A stretch of DNA of 64,000 nucleotides from Sabethes cyaneus. Its lineage: Eukaryota; Arthropoda; Insecta; Diptera; Culicidae. The notes under the pieces are model-generated. The model worked only from the letters and a program-made list of their open reading frames with translations, searched no databases and had not been told where the DNA came from. The stretch spans positions 144,560,642 through 144,624,641 of the forward strand of contig NC_071354.1 of the NCBI RefSeq assembly GCF_943734655.1, written 5' to 3'. The first letter of the stretch is position 1; each line of letters begins with the position of its first letter. Below, piece after piece: positions 33,077-43,384 of this stretch. Position numbers and translations under genes: made by a program.

Positions 33077-34134
33077 AGTGAGACATAAGTAATATCATCG
33101 AAACCTTAAGACATAGCATAATAGTTGCTTCTAGAAAGTTTCTTCATTTAAAATGCACTTTCCAGTGGTGAATAAATATTCGGACATTAGGGTGTCCTCA
33201 AGCAGATACAAATAATATTTTCTTTATTTTAAGTCAGAAATGATTGCTATCAACAAAAAAATTGTAGCAAAACTAATTTTAAGAAACTTTGTTGAATACT
33301 GAAGATTTCTATTTCTTACATAAAAAAAGTTATAGAGAAAAACTCTTAGGGACACCCTTAAAAATAGTTTTTTTTTGTCTAGCGCTTTAATAACGCTTCG
33401 TATGCCTTGCAAATGTTCTAAGAAATTGGTGATCTAATTAAATTGCCCATTTTTGTCGGAAATAGTAGAGCTCTATCTTTTTCCCTTTATCACTGTTTTT
33501 TTTTTATTTTTACATGTACTCTTCAAGGGGGTGTATCTCGGGGGAGAGCAGCTATGAGCAGCTAAACTCACTTGTTTTTTGTGAGTCAATTTATGCTGTA
33601 TTCCACCATGTACAACTTAGGGTAGAACACTGTGGAAAATCTAAAAAAAGTTATTATGAAGGCAACCGTAGGTGAACATGTAGAAATAAAAGAAACAAGG
33701 GATAGCTCCTAAAGGAAAAAAGATAGATCTTTACTGTTTTCGACGAAAATGTGTAATTTAATTCGATTACCAATTTCTTAGAACATCTAAAAGGCGTACG
33801 AAGTGTTATTAAAGAGATAGATCGAAAAAAAAACTATTTTTAAGGGTGTCCCTAAGAGTTTGGCTCTATAACTTCTTTCATGTAAGAAATAGAAACCTTC
33901 AGCAATCAACGAAATTTCTTGAAATTAGTTTTTCTACAAATTTTCTGTAGACAGCAATCATTTCTGACTTGAAAAAGAGAAAATAATTTTTGTATCTGCT
34001 TAGGGACACCCTAATGTCCAAATGTTTTTTCATCACTAGAAAGTGCTTTTTAAATGAAGAAACTTTCCTGAAGCAACTATTAAGCAACTATTACCTTAAG
34101 ACATAGGTTTTGATGCTATTACTTATGTCGCACT
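33077..34134. mobile_element. Long inverted-repeat (foldback-like) element, about 1.06 kb
   Basis: Arms of about 410 bp (33077 to about 33500 and about 33720 to 34134) are inverted copies with visible divergence. The tips are AGTGAGACATAAGTAATATC and, in reverse complement, AGTGCGACATAAGTAATAGC. Both arms carry TTAGGGACACCCTTAAAAAT-type text. The spacer of about 220 bp is non-coding. It could form a long double-stranded RNA if transcribed. Confidence 0.75.
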
Positions 34135-34667
34135 TGTTTTGAATCCGTTCGGCTGACCGCCGTGACGTTACAACGCGAGCTTCAATCAGTTGTAACTTAG
34201 GTTCTACTTAACTTATCTTCATTCTTTAGGCACCGTTTTAAAGGTATTTTTGAGTACAAAGAGAATACGGATTATTAGATTGTTCGAATTTGTACTTTTC
34301 TGCGAAAGCGAAAAAGTACACCTTTTTCGTGACGTTACAACGCAAAAAAATGACCCTATTTAATCCACTTGAAATACAAAATAACTGCAAAATTACATCC
34401 AAACTATTTTTGGAATGGATTCAGCATATATTCCTCTGTAAGTTGGTCGAAAACAAGTGATATTATTAAATGTTTTAGCGCACTGTAGCAACATTTTTAA
34501 AAATATCACGAAAAGTCATTTATTTCTTGTAAATTTCATTTATTTTCGATGTACGTTTTATATAACTTCCAAAAATGCTAGAATATCAATTATGGCAGTT
34601 TTTAAAGGTTCAAACATTGCCCAATCATGGAAAAATATTCAACTATGCTAAAAGCAACTTTTATAAA

Positions 34668-35598
34668 ATGTCTGATTGGTATACCGGCCCGCGGAATGTG
34701 TCAGAAGCATTTCGCGAGAGCGTTGTACACTTTTACGAATTGCACAAAGATTTCGGCAAAAATTATACGGTACAACATTTTAAAAGCGAAAACCTTGTGG
34801 CTTCGACTGTTTACCATATCTAAAGATCCCCAACAACGACTCACAAACAAGGTAATTCAGATAGCAGACAGATTCCGTTCTCTTTCAAGTGTCTTCAATA
34901 ACAAGGATTCCGTGAGCAAACCGTATACCGCAAAAAAGTTCAACTGTTCCCACCAGTACATCTGCAAAACATTGAAAGAGTCGGAATAAAGTGCCGAAAT
35001 AAGATAAGAGTCCCGGAGTACACACAGGAACAGATTTCGACGTTAAAGTCCCAATGCGGCTGGTTGATAACAAACTATTCCGGAAAACGCTTTGTTTTGG
35101 ACGACGAAAGTTACTTCTCTGTTTCGAAGACGCACATTCCCGGAAATGATCGATAATATTCCATACATAGTTCTACTGCATCTCCGAGCATAAAATACAA
35201 GTTTAAACATAAGTTTGAATAGAAAGTGCAAAGTGATACTATACATTGCCGTTTCCGAGAGAGGTATTTCTTAGCCATGGTTTAGGTCCTCTGGTTTGGC
35301 TATCAATCAAGATGTGTACCAGAATTGTTTGAAGAAAATTTAGATCCCTTTTCTACGAAAACATCATGCAGATGGACAATACGTGTTTTGGCAGGATAAA
35401 GCTTCATCGCAAAAATCTCCAAAAAACACAATCGTTCCTGAAAACCACAACCCGACAAATCTGCCTCAGTGTCGCCCAGTCGAAGTTTTTTTTGGGATTT
35501 TGAGCTCCTTCATGTATAAAAATAACTGGAGAGCCACGAATTGCAAACAGTTGATTGGTAAAATCACGAGCAGGGCCCAGCATCGTCGATACAAATAA
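34668..35598 (+). pseudogene. Tc1/mariner (ITmD37-type) transposase pseudogene
   Basis: It starts MSDWYTGPRNVSEAFRESVV at 34668 with an N-terminal helix-turn-helix region. Frameshifts then occur near 34820 and 34985. The DDE-type core follows as FVLDDESYFSVSKTHIPGND (about 35087-35150), FWQDKASS (about 35387) and LPQCRPVEVFFGIL (about 35460). In relatives this last block is RPVEDFWG, so the third catalytic Asp is replaced by Val. Together with the frame breaks this makes it inactive. It is less decayed than the copy at 3007 and of a different lineage. Confidence 0.85.
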
Positions 35599-35753
35599 AT
35601 GAAACTGACTTTCTCTTACCTTCACTTCATGTATGAAGCTTGCTTCATTTGTGGAACAGAACGTTTCAAGCAAGCTACAGTTGAAGTTGGTGGCTGTTTC
35701 AATTGATGACGGCAGAAAGTCAGGCATGATTCGTCGACAATGACTAGGTTAAC

Positions 35754-37223
35754 GCTAGGAAACGCTAGCAAAGGCTCTACACTGGGCTGTTTCTAGGATT
35801 TGGGAGGAGGAAAAGCTACCGGAGGAATGGATGGAAGGAGTGATTTGTCCCATCTACAAAAAGGGTGATCGGCTAGACTGCTGCAACTATCGTGGTATAA
35901 CGCTGGTAAACGCCGCCTACAAGGTACTCTCCCAGATCCTGTTACGCCGGCTGTCACCGATAGCACAAGGTTTCGTAGGGAATTATCAGGCGGGTTTCAT
36001 GGGGGCTCGCGCAACTACGGACCAAATTTTTACTATCCAACAGATCTTGCAGAAATGTCGGGAATACAACGTGCCCATGCATCACATCTTTATTGATTTC
36101 AAAGCAGCATACGATACAGTCGATCGAGACAAGCTATGGCAGATAATGCACGAATACGGTTTTCCGGACAAACTGACGCGACTGATCAGAGATACATTGG
36201 ATCGAGTGATGTGTTTCGTACGCATCTCTGGGACACTCTCGAGTCCCTTCGAGACGCGACGAGGGTTGAGACAAGGTGATGATCTATCCTGCATGCTGTT
36301 CAACATCGCTCTTGAGGGGGTGATCCGACGAGCGGGCATCGAAACGAGAGGCACGATTTTTACCAAGAGTAGCCAACTTCTAGGCTTTGCAGATGACTTC
36401 GATATCATTGCCAGGAACTTTGCGACGGCGGAGGCAATCTACGCCAGACTGAAAGTGGAGTCTAGGAGAATCGGGCTAAAAATAAATGCGTCGAAGACCA
36501 AATACATGAAAGGAAGAGGCTCAAAGGAAACAAATGCGTGCCTCCCACGGACGGTAACCGTTGACGGCAACGAACTAGAAGTGGTAGAGGAGTTCGTGTA
36601 TTTGGGATCGCTGGTGACCGCGGACAACAACACTAGTAAGGAGATCCAGCGGCGCATCCAAGCGAGAAATCGGGCCTACTTTGCCCTTCGTAAAACGCTA
36701 CGATCAGGAAGCATACGCCGCCGCACGAAGCTAACAATGTACAAAACCATTATTAGACCGGTAGTTCTTTATGGACTTGAAGCCGTGACGCTGCTTACGG
36801 AGGACATACGCGCCCTTGCCGTGTTTGAGCGGAAAGTGCTGCGGACGATATTTGGCGGAGTACAAACTGAAAGCGGAGAGTGGCGGAGGCGTATGAATCA
36901 CGAGCTACAGGCACTGATTGGGGAGACTCCCATCGTACATCTAGCGAAAGTTAGCAGGCTACGGTGGGCCGGACACGTCGTAAGGATGCCGGACGACAGT
37001 GCGACGAAAATAGTCCTCTTCAACAACCCCACCGGCACCAGGAACAGGGGGGCCCAACGTGCACGATGGCTCGACCAGGTCGAAAGCGATTTGCGACTTC
37101 TGAGACGACTAGGAAATTGGCGACGAGTGGCCCAAGACCAAGTTAAATGGAGACGAGTGCTTGAAATAGCACGAGCCACCCCGGCTCTATGCTGCTGAAG
37201 AAGAAGAAGAAGAAGAAGAAGAA
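35754..37223 (+). mobile_element. 5'-truncated LINE insertion with (GAA)n tail and 12-bp target duplication
   Basis: GACTAGGTTAAC occurs exactly at 35742-35753 and 37224-37235. The insert ends in a (GAA)n tail directly after the stop codon of the RT frame, leaving no 3' UTR beyond the tail. The 5' side starts inside the region just before the RT domain. The intact frame and tail indicate a young insertion, just downstream of the dead mariner at 34668. Confidence 0.93.
35759..37198 (+). CDS. LINE reverse transcriptase (5'-truncated ORF2), open to stop
   Basis: This encodes the RT and C-terminal part of a non-LTR retrotransposon polyprotein; the endonuclease is lost by truncation. The frame is open from 35759, and the first internal ATG is at 35831 (455 aa). 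Counted from that Met, the RT blocks are PIYKKGDRLDCCNYRGITL (7-25), FIDFKAAYD (87-95), RRGLRQGDDLSC (143-154) and the catalytic FADDFDI (186-192, FADD instead of YADD). The C-terminal thumb and tail contain RGAQRARWLDQVESDL. The same family left the relics at 3735-5440 and 46480-47352. No stop or frameshift is seen. The motif style suggests the RTE side of the LINE tree, but the clade is not certain. Being headless, it cannot move on its own. Confidence 0.88.
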   Translation, partial: ETLAKALHWAVSRIWEEEKLPEEWMEGVICPIYKKGDRLDCCNYRGITLVNAAYKVLSQILLRRLSPIAQGFVGNYQAGFMGARATTDQIFTIQQILQKCREYNVPMHHIFIDFKAAYDTVDRDKLWQIMHEYGFPDKLTRLIRDTLDRVMCFVRISGTLSSPFETRRGLRQGDDLSCMLFNIALEGVIRRAGIETRGTIFTKSSQLLGFADDFDIIARNFATAEAIYARLKVESRRIGLKINASKTKYMKGRGSKETNACLPRTVTVDGNELEVVEEFVYLGSLVTADNNTSKEIQRRIQARNRAYFALRKTLRSGSIRRRTKLTMYKTIIRPVVLYGLEAVTLLTEDIRALAVFERKVLRTIFGGVQTESGEWRRRMNHELQALIGETPIVHLAKVSRLRWAGHVVRMPDDSATKIVLFNNPTGTRNRGAQRARWLDQVESDLRLLRRLGNWRRVAQDQVKWRRVLEIARATPALCC

Positions 37224-37439
37224 GACTAGGTTAACTTTAATATGCCTTGCATTGTAGGAAATGTAACTCAAATTCAATTCATTTGCATTCAAAGTTGCTG
37301 GCCTTTTTCTGAATATTTGATAGAAAAGTACAAACGAAAAGTTGAAACCGATAGTCATGATGAAGTGAAACCCGTTTGACTTACGCTGAATAAGGCTAGT
37401 TTGAAACTGAAGCGGTGCTGCTTCTGTTGAACCCGAAGT

Positions 37440-37870
37440 TTTGAACCTACGTTGGCGGAAAAGGACAAGCTAAACGAGGCCCCTTTCCTGGACTGCTGGA
37501 ACTCTACCGAAACAGTCATGAACAGTATAGCAGAGAATATCCTCGGTTACATAGAACGAATCAGGGTGGTATGATAACGAATATAAGAGGGTGAGTGATG
37601 AGAAGAACGATGCACGGACGAAGAAGATGCATGGTTCCATTCATCAGAACGTGGAATGGCGCAGATTGGTGAAAACGCAACGAAACCAAATCCTGCAAAA
37701 AAGCGCTGCACAGTGGGCAGAATCGATCGAAAAAACGGAACTTTTTGTTGCCGCTGTTTTTAAGGTATCAGCTTCGTACGATGGTGTATTACATAGGGCA
37801 AAGTAGGCCCGATTTCCCGATCGATAACGCCACTCCTTGCTAGTGTTGTCCGCGGTGACCACCGATCCCA
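37440..37870. mobile_element. LINE fragments in both orientations
   Basis: Plus strand 37470-37690 reads like an endonuclease-RT linker (APFLDCWNSTETVM, then WYDNEYKRVSDEKNDART with frame changes). Minus strand 37785-37865 carries LGSVVTADNTSKEW...GNRAYFAL, the same thumb segment as in the LINE at 35754. The pieces are small and rearranged. Confidence 0.6.
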
Positions 37871-37944
37871 AGAGGCAGGAAATAAGCACGCAACAGGTGG
37901 TCCACTGTGTGTGACTTATAGGAGGGCCTTGCAACGATAATGGT

Positions 37945-38180
37945 GCAGTTTATACAGATTAACCTAAACCACTGTGGCACGGCACAGAAGTTGCTTTGGT
38001 AAACTACAGCTGAGACGGGGTGCGTATTGCCATTATCGACCAAAATCATCGTTGGCGGACAAGTGAATGTCTCCAAACGTAGTGTGAAGTATCTGGGTGT
38101 TATGGCTGACAACAGTGGTAAAGCGTCAACAGCGGTTACTGCGATATCCAAAATTATGCCGAACGGCTATGACTACGGAG
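37945..38180 (+). mobile_element. R1-clade LINE chimera: endonuclease start joined to RT end
   Basis: FIQINLNHCGTAQKLLW (from 37949) is the characteristic start of the R1 endonuclease domain. Within 40 bp it changes to VLPLSTKIIVGGQVNVSKRS, then VKYLGVMADN and ISKIMPN, which belong to the end of the R1 RT domain. Over 1.5 kb normally between them is missing, so this is an internal-deletion derivative. Confidence 0.65.
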
Positions 38181-38621
38181 TGCTTATGCACGTCCTCCCT
38201 CCTGAAGTAAAATCTAACGGTAGTTCCGGGAGGGGTTCAGGAAACGGGGAGCAGGAGAGTTTATAGTAGGTAGGTGCATATTGGCACCTTGCGAATCCTA
38301 TTCGGCACCGTGAAGGTGCTGTCTATAAAGATTTTCTCTCTGCATAAACAATATAAAAAAGGAACACTAATGACATCTCCGTTTCTTACAACCTGCCTAG
38401 TACAGAAAGAACCCTTCATTTCAGACGGGTTTTCCGTAGTTTTGGGCATCATGAACGAGCGTATCACCCAATGTCCATCATGACTTTTCTCGTACGGTTT
38501 AAGAGCACGCAAACGGTGTGTCAATCTATACAGTAAACGACTTTGACGGAGATTTCTTTTACTTAATAAGAAAGAACCATTCTTTTTCCTACATTTTTAC
38601 GTTTAGCTTTGTTTGGTAAAT
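38181..38621. other. 3' flank of the cuticular gene at 38622
   Basis: Intergenic. No canonical poly(A) signal for the minus-strand cuticular gene was recognised within about 350 bp. Confidence 0.4.
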
Positions 38622-39055
38622 TTAGTGATGATGTTGGTAGAAGTTCGCATAACTGCTAGCGTGACCGTGAGAACCCACAGAATGTTGGTTTTTGGCATGC
38701 GATCCGTAAAGCTGTGGATGCTCGGCATGTCCTTCCCGCTTCACATGGGCCTGAAAACCATGGTGCTTATCGGAAGTGTACTCCACCACTCGCTTGGTAC
38801 CATCAGCTTCGTACAATGTGTATTGTCCCTTAACGATATCGCCATCACGGTGTTCCCACTGATCCTTACTATCACCGGTATGAAAATCCTTAACTCCATA
38901 CTGGAATTTATACTTGGGATGGGCGAATATTTCCTTGTGTATTTCAGCGACAACAATAGTTGACAACGCAAGAAGAAGCGTAAGCTAAAAGAAAGATACA
39001 AAAATTGTGAAATTCTTTCAACCAACGCAAGTCAAAATTTACTTACTCTCAACAT
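38622..39055 (-). CDS. RR-2 cuticular protein, 123 aa, two exons
   Basis: Secreted chitin-binding cuticle protein. Exon 1 is 39055-39047 (ATG TTG AGA) with the consensus donor GTAAGT. The acceptor is CTTTTAG and exon 2 is 38984-38622, phase 0; the intron is 62 bp. The signal peptide is residues 1-16 (MLRLTLLLALSTIVVA). The RR-2 domain is about residues 26-86: HPKYKFQYGVKDFHTGDSK, WEHRDGDIVKGQYTLYEADG and GFQAHVKR. The His/Ser-rich tail ([20 protein letters not shown]) ends in FYQHHH. Closest in sequence to the genes at 10850 and 44621. The stop is TAA at 38622. Confidence 0.92.
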
Positions 39056-39101
39056 GTTGAACTCTTTCCGAGTTATTGCTTGGTGCAGCAGCTGATTCCA
39101 A

Positions 39102-39137
39102 ACTGATTCCAAATAAGTCTTCGTCAGCCAATTTATA
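39102..39137 (-). promoter_or_regulatory. Core promoter: TATAAAT + TCAGT initiator
   Basis: TATAAAT at 39137-39131 and TCAGT at 39106-39102, with the initiator A about 33 bp downstream of the TATA start. The 5' UTR is about 50 nt. Confidence 0.75.
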
Positions 39138-40510
39138 CAGGTTCAAAGTTTTCATCACGTATATTTAAAACTTCCCTATCGCTGCACCCTCATCTGTAGC
39201 ATGGATACCTTGCTCAAGCTCAACTTTTCTGCCGTGTACGTTCAGTAGATGTTCGATTCATTTTCCTAAAACGACAAAATAAGCCACAAAGAATGATTCA
39301 CTAAGGCCAACGTAAAGAAAATATAGAAAATCTGGTTCATCTAACTTTGAACCAACCTACGGCTAACTTTCCCAAGCTGCATGATGACTGCCGCATAAAG
39401 GGTATACCTACCGGGAGATGAATAAACTGAGAACCGATGTATGCGAACTTGAACCGTAGAAAACCAGAAAACAAAATCACTGACGCATAGATGCAGCACG
39501 TAAACCTTTTCCTGCCATTGCAATTCAAACTGAAAACCTATAGACCTACTAGAAGCGACATTGTTGATCAACAAATTAGGCTAAAAAATTAAGAACGCTG
39601 GTAAAATGTTTCCGATAATGTTTTTGCCAAAACATTAGCGCAAAAAGCTGCTCGTCTATCGCTCTGTGACAAAACCACCAACGATCAATCCTGCGGTTGC
39701 GGTTGCACTTGTTCTTTGAGAATCTACCGAATGTGAGACCAGAGATGTTGCGAAAATTTCTGCTTTGTCGAATTTCATGCACTACGCGATTTAATCATGC
39801 GTTAAACATTGATATTTAACCTATTTAGGTGATTTGCGGAGCTTTCTGTTAGTGTTTCTTTATTTTGCATTTATATTCAGAATTAAAGCATGGCAGAGTT
39901 TTAGGTAAAAGCTGAACTACTAACTTAGTGGCATTCCTTGATTTTAAATCCTAGAACCAGTTTTTTAACAAGCTTCATAAATAATGAAAACGTGTAACTA
40001 AACAATATAGCGCGTTAAAGACCGAAATGCCTCTTACAGGCTTGTTCAAGAAATGTTATTTTGATTGTTCACACAAATTACATGTTGTGGAATAAGCAGA
40101 ACCACCGTGCACAAATGGGAGAGAGCGTAGTAGATTAAATTCAGGTAGTTTCCAGTTATTTAATATCAACTCATTGAAATAAAGTACTTATTTAGCAACA
40201 AAACGTTTGTGGAATATTCCAAGATATTCAGAGAATTACGCAACAAAGTTTTTGGGCTCCTCAGGATTTCGATTAGCATATGAATCCAGCTGACAAAATC
40301 TCAATATTATTTTGCTCGACACATTTTTTGGAAGTATACACACTTTACAAGAACTGCACATTGAAAGTGATCTACCACGATCTATAGAGGCTTTCATTTT
40401 AAGCTGTCAACCAAACTTGTAAGAGGTAAGTATGCTGTAACATACCTGGATGGAAGCACACAAAGTAAGAAAGCAAGACATTTATTCAACGTGTCTACTT
40501 TACTTTCCTT
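39138..40510. other. Intergenic region, nothing recognised
   Basis: No gene, RNA or element end supported. Confidence 0.4.
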
Positions 40511-40514
40511 TTTA

Positions 40515-41048
40515 GCAACAATCCGCTTATCAAATCTGTGCAGAATTCAGAAGCCGTCTCCACGTTTCTCGGTCGTGGGCTGCCGCTTTCCAATTGCCTT
40601 TAACACCCGCTGCTCTAGCATCCTTTTCGACAGCGCTTAGTCAACGCGTACGGGGTCTGCCTCTAAGTCGTCAACCCCTGTCGGACTCTCTGGTGAATAT
40701 TGTATTAGCTGGTCTCTCATCCGGTATCCTTGCTACGTGGCCAGCCCATTGCAACCTGCCGTGTTTTAGCTTCTTCTAATTCTAATATGCCGCCAAGAAT
40801 TGATCGCAGGATCTAACGCATTAAAACAGCGAGAGTTCGTTGGTCGCTCTCTTTCAACGTCCACGGGTAGAGTACCACCGGGAGAATAAACGTCTTATAG
40901 AGCGCGAGTTTCTGTTGAACTTAGGGAACCTCAGCTGGCTACGTAATCCGTAGAAAGCCCTGTTGACAGCCGCTATCCGTCTTGTTACTTCACGGTTCAC
41001 TTCGTTGTCACAGGTCACTAACGTACCAAGGTAAACAAATCCACTTCA
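40515..41048 (-). mobile_element. LINE reverse transcriptase 3' fragment
   Basis: Minus-strand pieces in order: VYLGTLVTCDNEVNREVTRR and RAFYGLRSQLRF (about 41040-40920), ILPVVLYPWTLKESDQRTL (about 40885-40830), then a frame-broken C terminus with VEKDARAAGVKGNWK-like text in mixed frames (about 40640-40560). Frame breaks are present. It is related to RTE-type elements but distinct from the (TAAG)-tailed family. Confidence 0.7.
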
Positions 41049-42038
41049 AAGCCCAGCTAGCACCAAATCGTACATCAAAAACCGAAATTTATCGTATATA
41101 AATCCGTCAAGAAACAACCAAGTTACGGCCATTTCCGTGACATCAGTACCAGTAACATCTGTTACTCTGACTATTTTAGGACATGACGCAAACCATATTA
41201 ATATGAGTGTCAAACTTTAAAATTTTATGAGCCACTGACACTGGAAGCATTTCCAGATCCTCAGCTTGACAATGCTGTAGCAGGTTCTAGGGATCCTGGT
41301 GGAAATGGTCGTTTTAAGAAATATCCGAAATCATATGAATATGGGTGTCAAACTTCAGGATCTTCAATCCTCTTTAATTCTTGAAGTTAGACATCTATAC
41401 TGGTATGATTTCGGTCATGTTTCAAATGGCCATAAAGGTATGACGTTACTGGCAACATTTCCAGCACTGATTCCACTAAAATAGCCATATCTTGGTTGTT
41501 TCTCGACGGAACTACGTTCTCTTGTCACCAATCGACTGGAAATGAAATCTAGTTTTACAATAAAATATGAATATTGTTGAATTTTCATGACGAAAAAAGA
41601 TACAAGCGATGAAAAATATCAGTTTTCGACATACCTCCGGACAGCTCGGAATATCCCCAGTGTTCACAGGCTACTGCGAATTTTGAAATATTTTGGGAAA
41701 ACTAGAAAAATTTCCCCGTGGACTTCAATTGGTTTCACCTGAAGATGACTTATTTTGTAGAAGTTATGGTTGTTTGAATTTCGTCAAAATTTTGCCAATC
41801 CCGATCAGTTTGTCTAACCCCTGTACATTCAGCACAAACTTGTATAGCAGTACGGAGTGGGTCGGGCTTAATCGTATATTATCGTATATAATTAGGTACT
41901 TATATAGATGAACCACGTATATTTATTCCTAATCACGCATATCGCCTCCAAAATAGCACGGGTATGCCAATTTTGTGCATCAAATACGATTTATTAGCAT
42001 GTATACGTACATATATACATGCTGATTTTTAACTTTTA
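41049..42038. mobile_element. Old non-coding repeat with CCCAGC start and inner inverted repeat
   Basis: It starts CCCAGCTAGCACCAAATCGT like the MITE at 21835. GTCAAGAAACAACCAAGTTA near 41089 is an inverted copy of AGCCATATCTTGGTTGTTTC (continuing TCGAC) at 41483-41507. Text of the form ATGAATATGGGTGTCAAACT recurs at about 41199 and 41334. The right end was not found. Confidence 0.45.
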
Positions 42039-43184
42039 TCTATACCTATAAAAATGGATTTCTGTCTGTCTATCTGTCTGTCTGTTTGTCTGTCCGTATG
42101 TTCCTTATAGAATCGAAAACTACTCAGCCGATCGGCGCGAAAATTTGCATGTAGGGGTTTTTGGAGCCAGTAAAGGTTCTTATGACGATTAGAGACCCCT
42201 CCCCCTACTAAAAGGGGGGGCTCCCATACAAATGAAATACAAATTTCAGCATAACTCGAGAACTAATTAATCAAATGGAACCATATTTGGTATGTGGGTG
42301 TTTTTGGAGGCATGAAGTTTGTCTATCATGAATTAGAACCCCTTACCTTTTTAGGAGGAGGGCTCCCATACAAATGAAATACAAATTTCCTCATAACTCG
42401 AGAACTAATCAAGTAAATGGAACCAAATTTGACATGTGGGGGGTTTTGGAGGCAGGAATTTTTATTATGATGGTTTGAGACCCTTCACCCCTGTGCTAGG
42501 GGGGAAAAGGACTCTCATACGAATAAAACAGAAATTTTTGCGTAACTCAAAAACTAATCGAACTTGAGAAATTTTAAACTCTTTCATAAAACATTAGTCA
42601 ATAAAAGACCACCAAAGACTATCAAAAGTAACATTAGATAATTTAGCGCGAGACGGCCACAGGCCGCGAGTGTTGCCGGCGATCTGCCATCGGAAGCGCC
42701 GGCCACTGCGGGGAGGCAACCCCCCGTAGAGATCACCTCTATCCAGGTTTATTTATTTTCCTAGATCTACTGACCTCTATTACTTTCCTTCAGTTGGGTC
42801 ACCCCTGCGAAATGGTACTTTCTATGAAAAGATTTTTTGTGAAATAGTACATCCCGCGTAAGGTTCTTCGCGAAATAGTATTCGGCGAAACTCTATATTC
42901 CGCGTTATGGTCAACCGAAAATTGGTGTTCCGCAAAATGGTATTCGGCGAAATGGTTTGTAATGATGGCGAATGTTTAAATGCTATCCGCTTTATTTTAT
43001 CATGCTAAGCAATGGCGGGGAGTTGTTTTCTATTTTACTGTGAGGAAAATTTGTATATTAAAACACCCATGAACTCCTCAGAAACTTGCAAAACTCGAGA
43101 TTGTGATAAAGGTCATCCGAGATTCAGGATTTATGTACAACACAGTTTAATTTGTGGCAATACGAAGTTTGTCGGGTCAGCTAG
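42039..43184 (+). mobile_element. Non-autonomous Helitron with internal repeats
   Basis: The 5' end A|TCTATACCTATAAAAATGG and the 3' end GGGTCAGCTAG|T (CTAG at 43181-43184) fit Helitron ends: TC at the start, CTRR at the end, inserted between A and T. A short hairpin (GGCAA...TTTGTC) precedes the end. Internal near-repeats of about 140 bp begin CTCCCATACAAATGAAATAC (42210, 42363). (GTCT)n-rich text follows the 5' end. There is no Rep/helicase. Confidence 0.75.
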
Positions 43185-43202
43185 TTGCTTGTAGGTCCAC
43201 CC

Positions 43203-43384
43203 AATTCATTTTAGTCCTTCACGACCAGCATTGACATGAAAGTTGCTGGGTAGATATATTCGATTCTGCAGTAATTCTACTTGCATACAATTGGAAACCC
43301 TTGAGATGATGGTGGCTACCCCCATACATACATACATACATACATACATACATACATACATACATACATACATACATACATACA
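43203..43384. repeat. Repeat unit with (CATA)n tail, shared with 50337-50475
   Basis: About 125 bp (from CACCCAATTCATTTTAGTCC through GATGGTGGCTACC) matches 50337-50460 closely, and both copies run into CATACATACATA. Here the tetranucleotide run covers 43323-43384. It looks like the 3' end of a LINE whose tail is (CATA)n, or the 5' region of the RTE-like family. Confidence 0.7.

Larger units (their letters stand above)
32485..34342. repeat. Array of six TGACGTTAC(AACG) boxes around a long inverted repeat
   Basis: TGACGTTACAACG occurs at 32491, 32858, 34163 and 34330, shorter TGACGTTAC at 32669, and the reverse complement at 32901. The longer context CCGCCGTGACGTTACAACG is shared by the boxes at 32491 and 34163. 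CTTTTTCGTGACGTTACAACGC at 34330 nearly matches the box at 32858 (one base differs). The boxes lie outside the arms of the inverted repeat at 33077-34134, so they probably belong to an older element that received the insertion. There is no open frame. Confidence 0.7.

Noticed and set aside
37201..37224. (GAA)n as an independent microsatellite
   Set aside because: It is the 3' tail of the LINE insertion, bounded by the target duplication.
43012..43194. 60-codon frame with Cys residues
   Set aside because: It lies across the 3' end of a Helitron and its ending follows the element's terminus.
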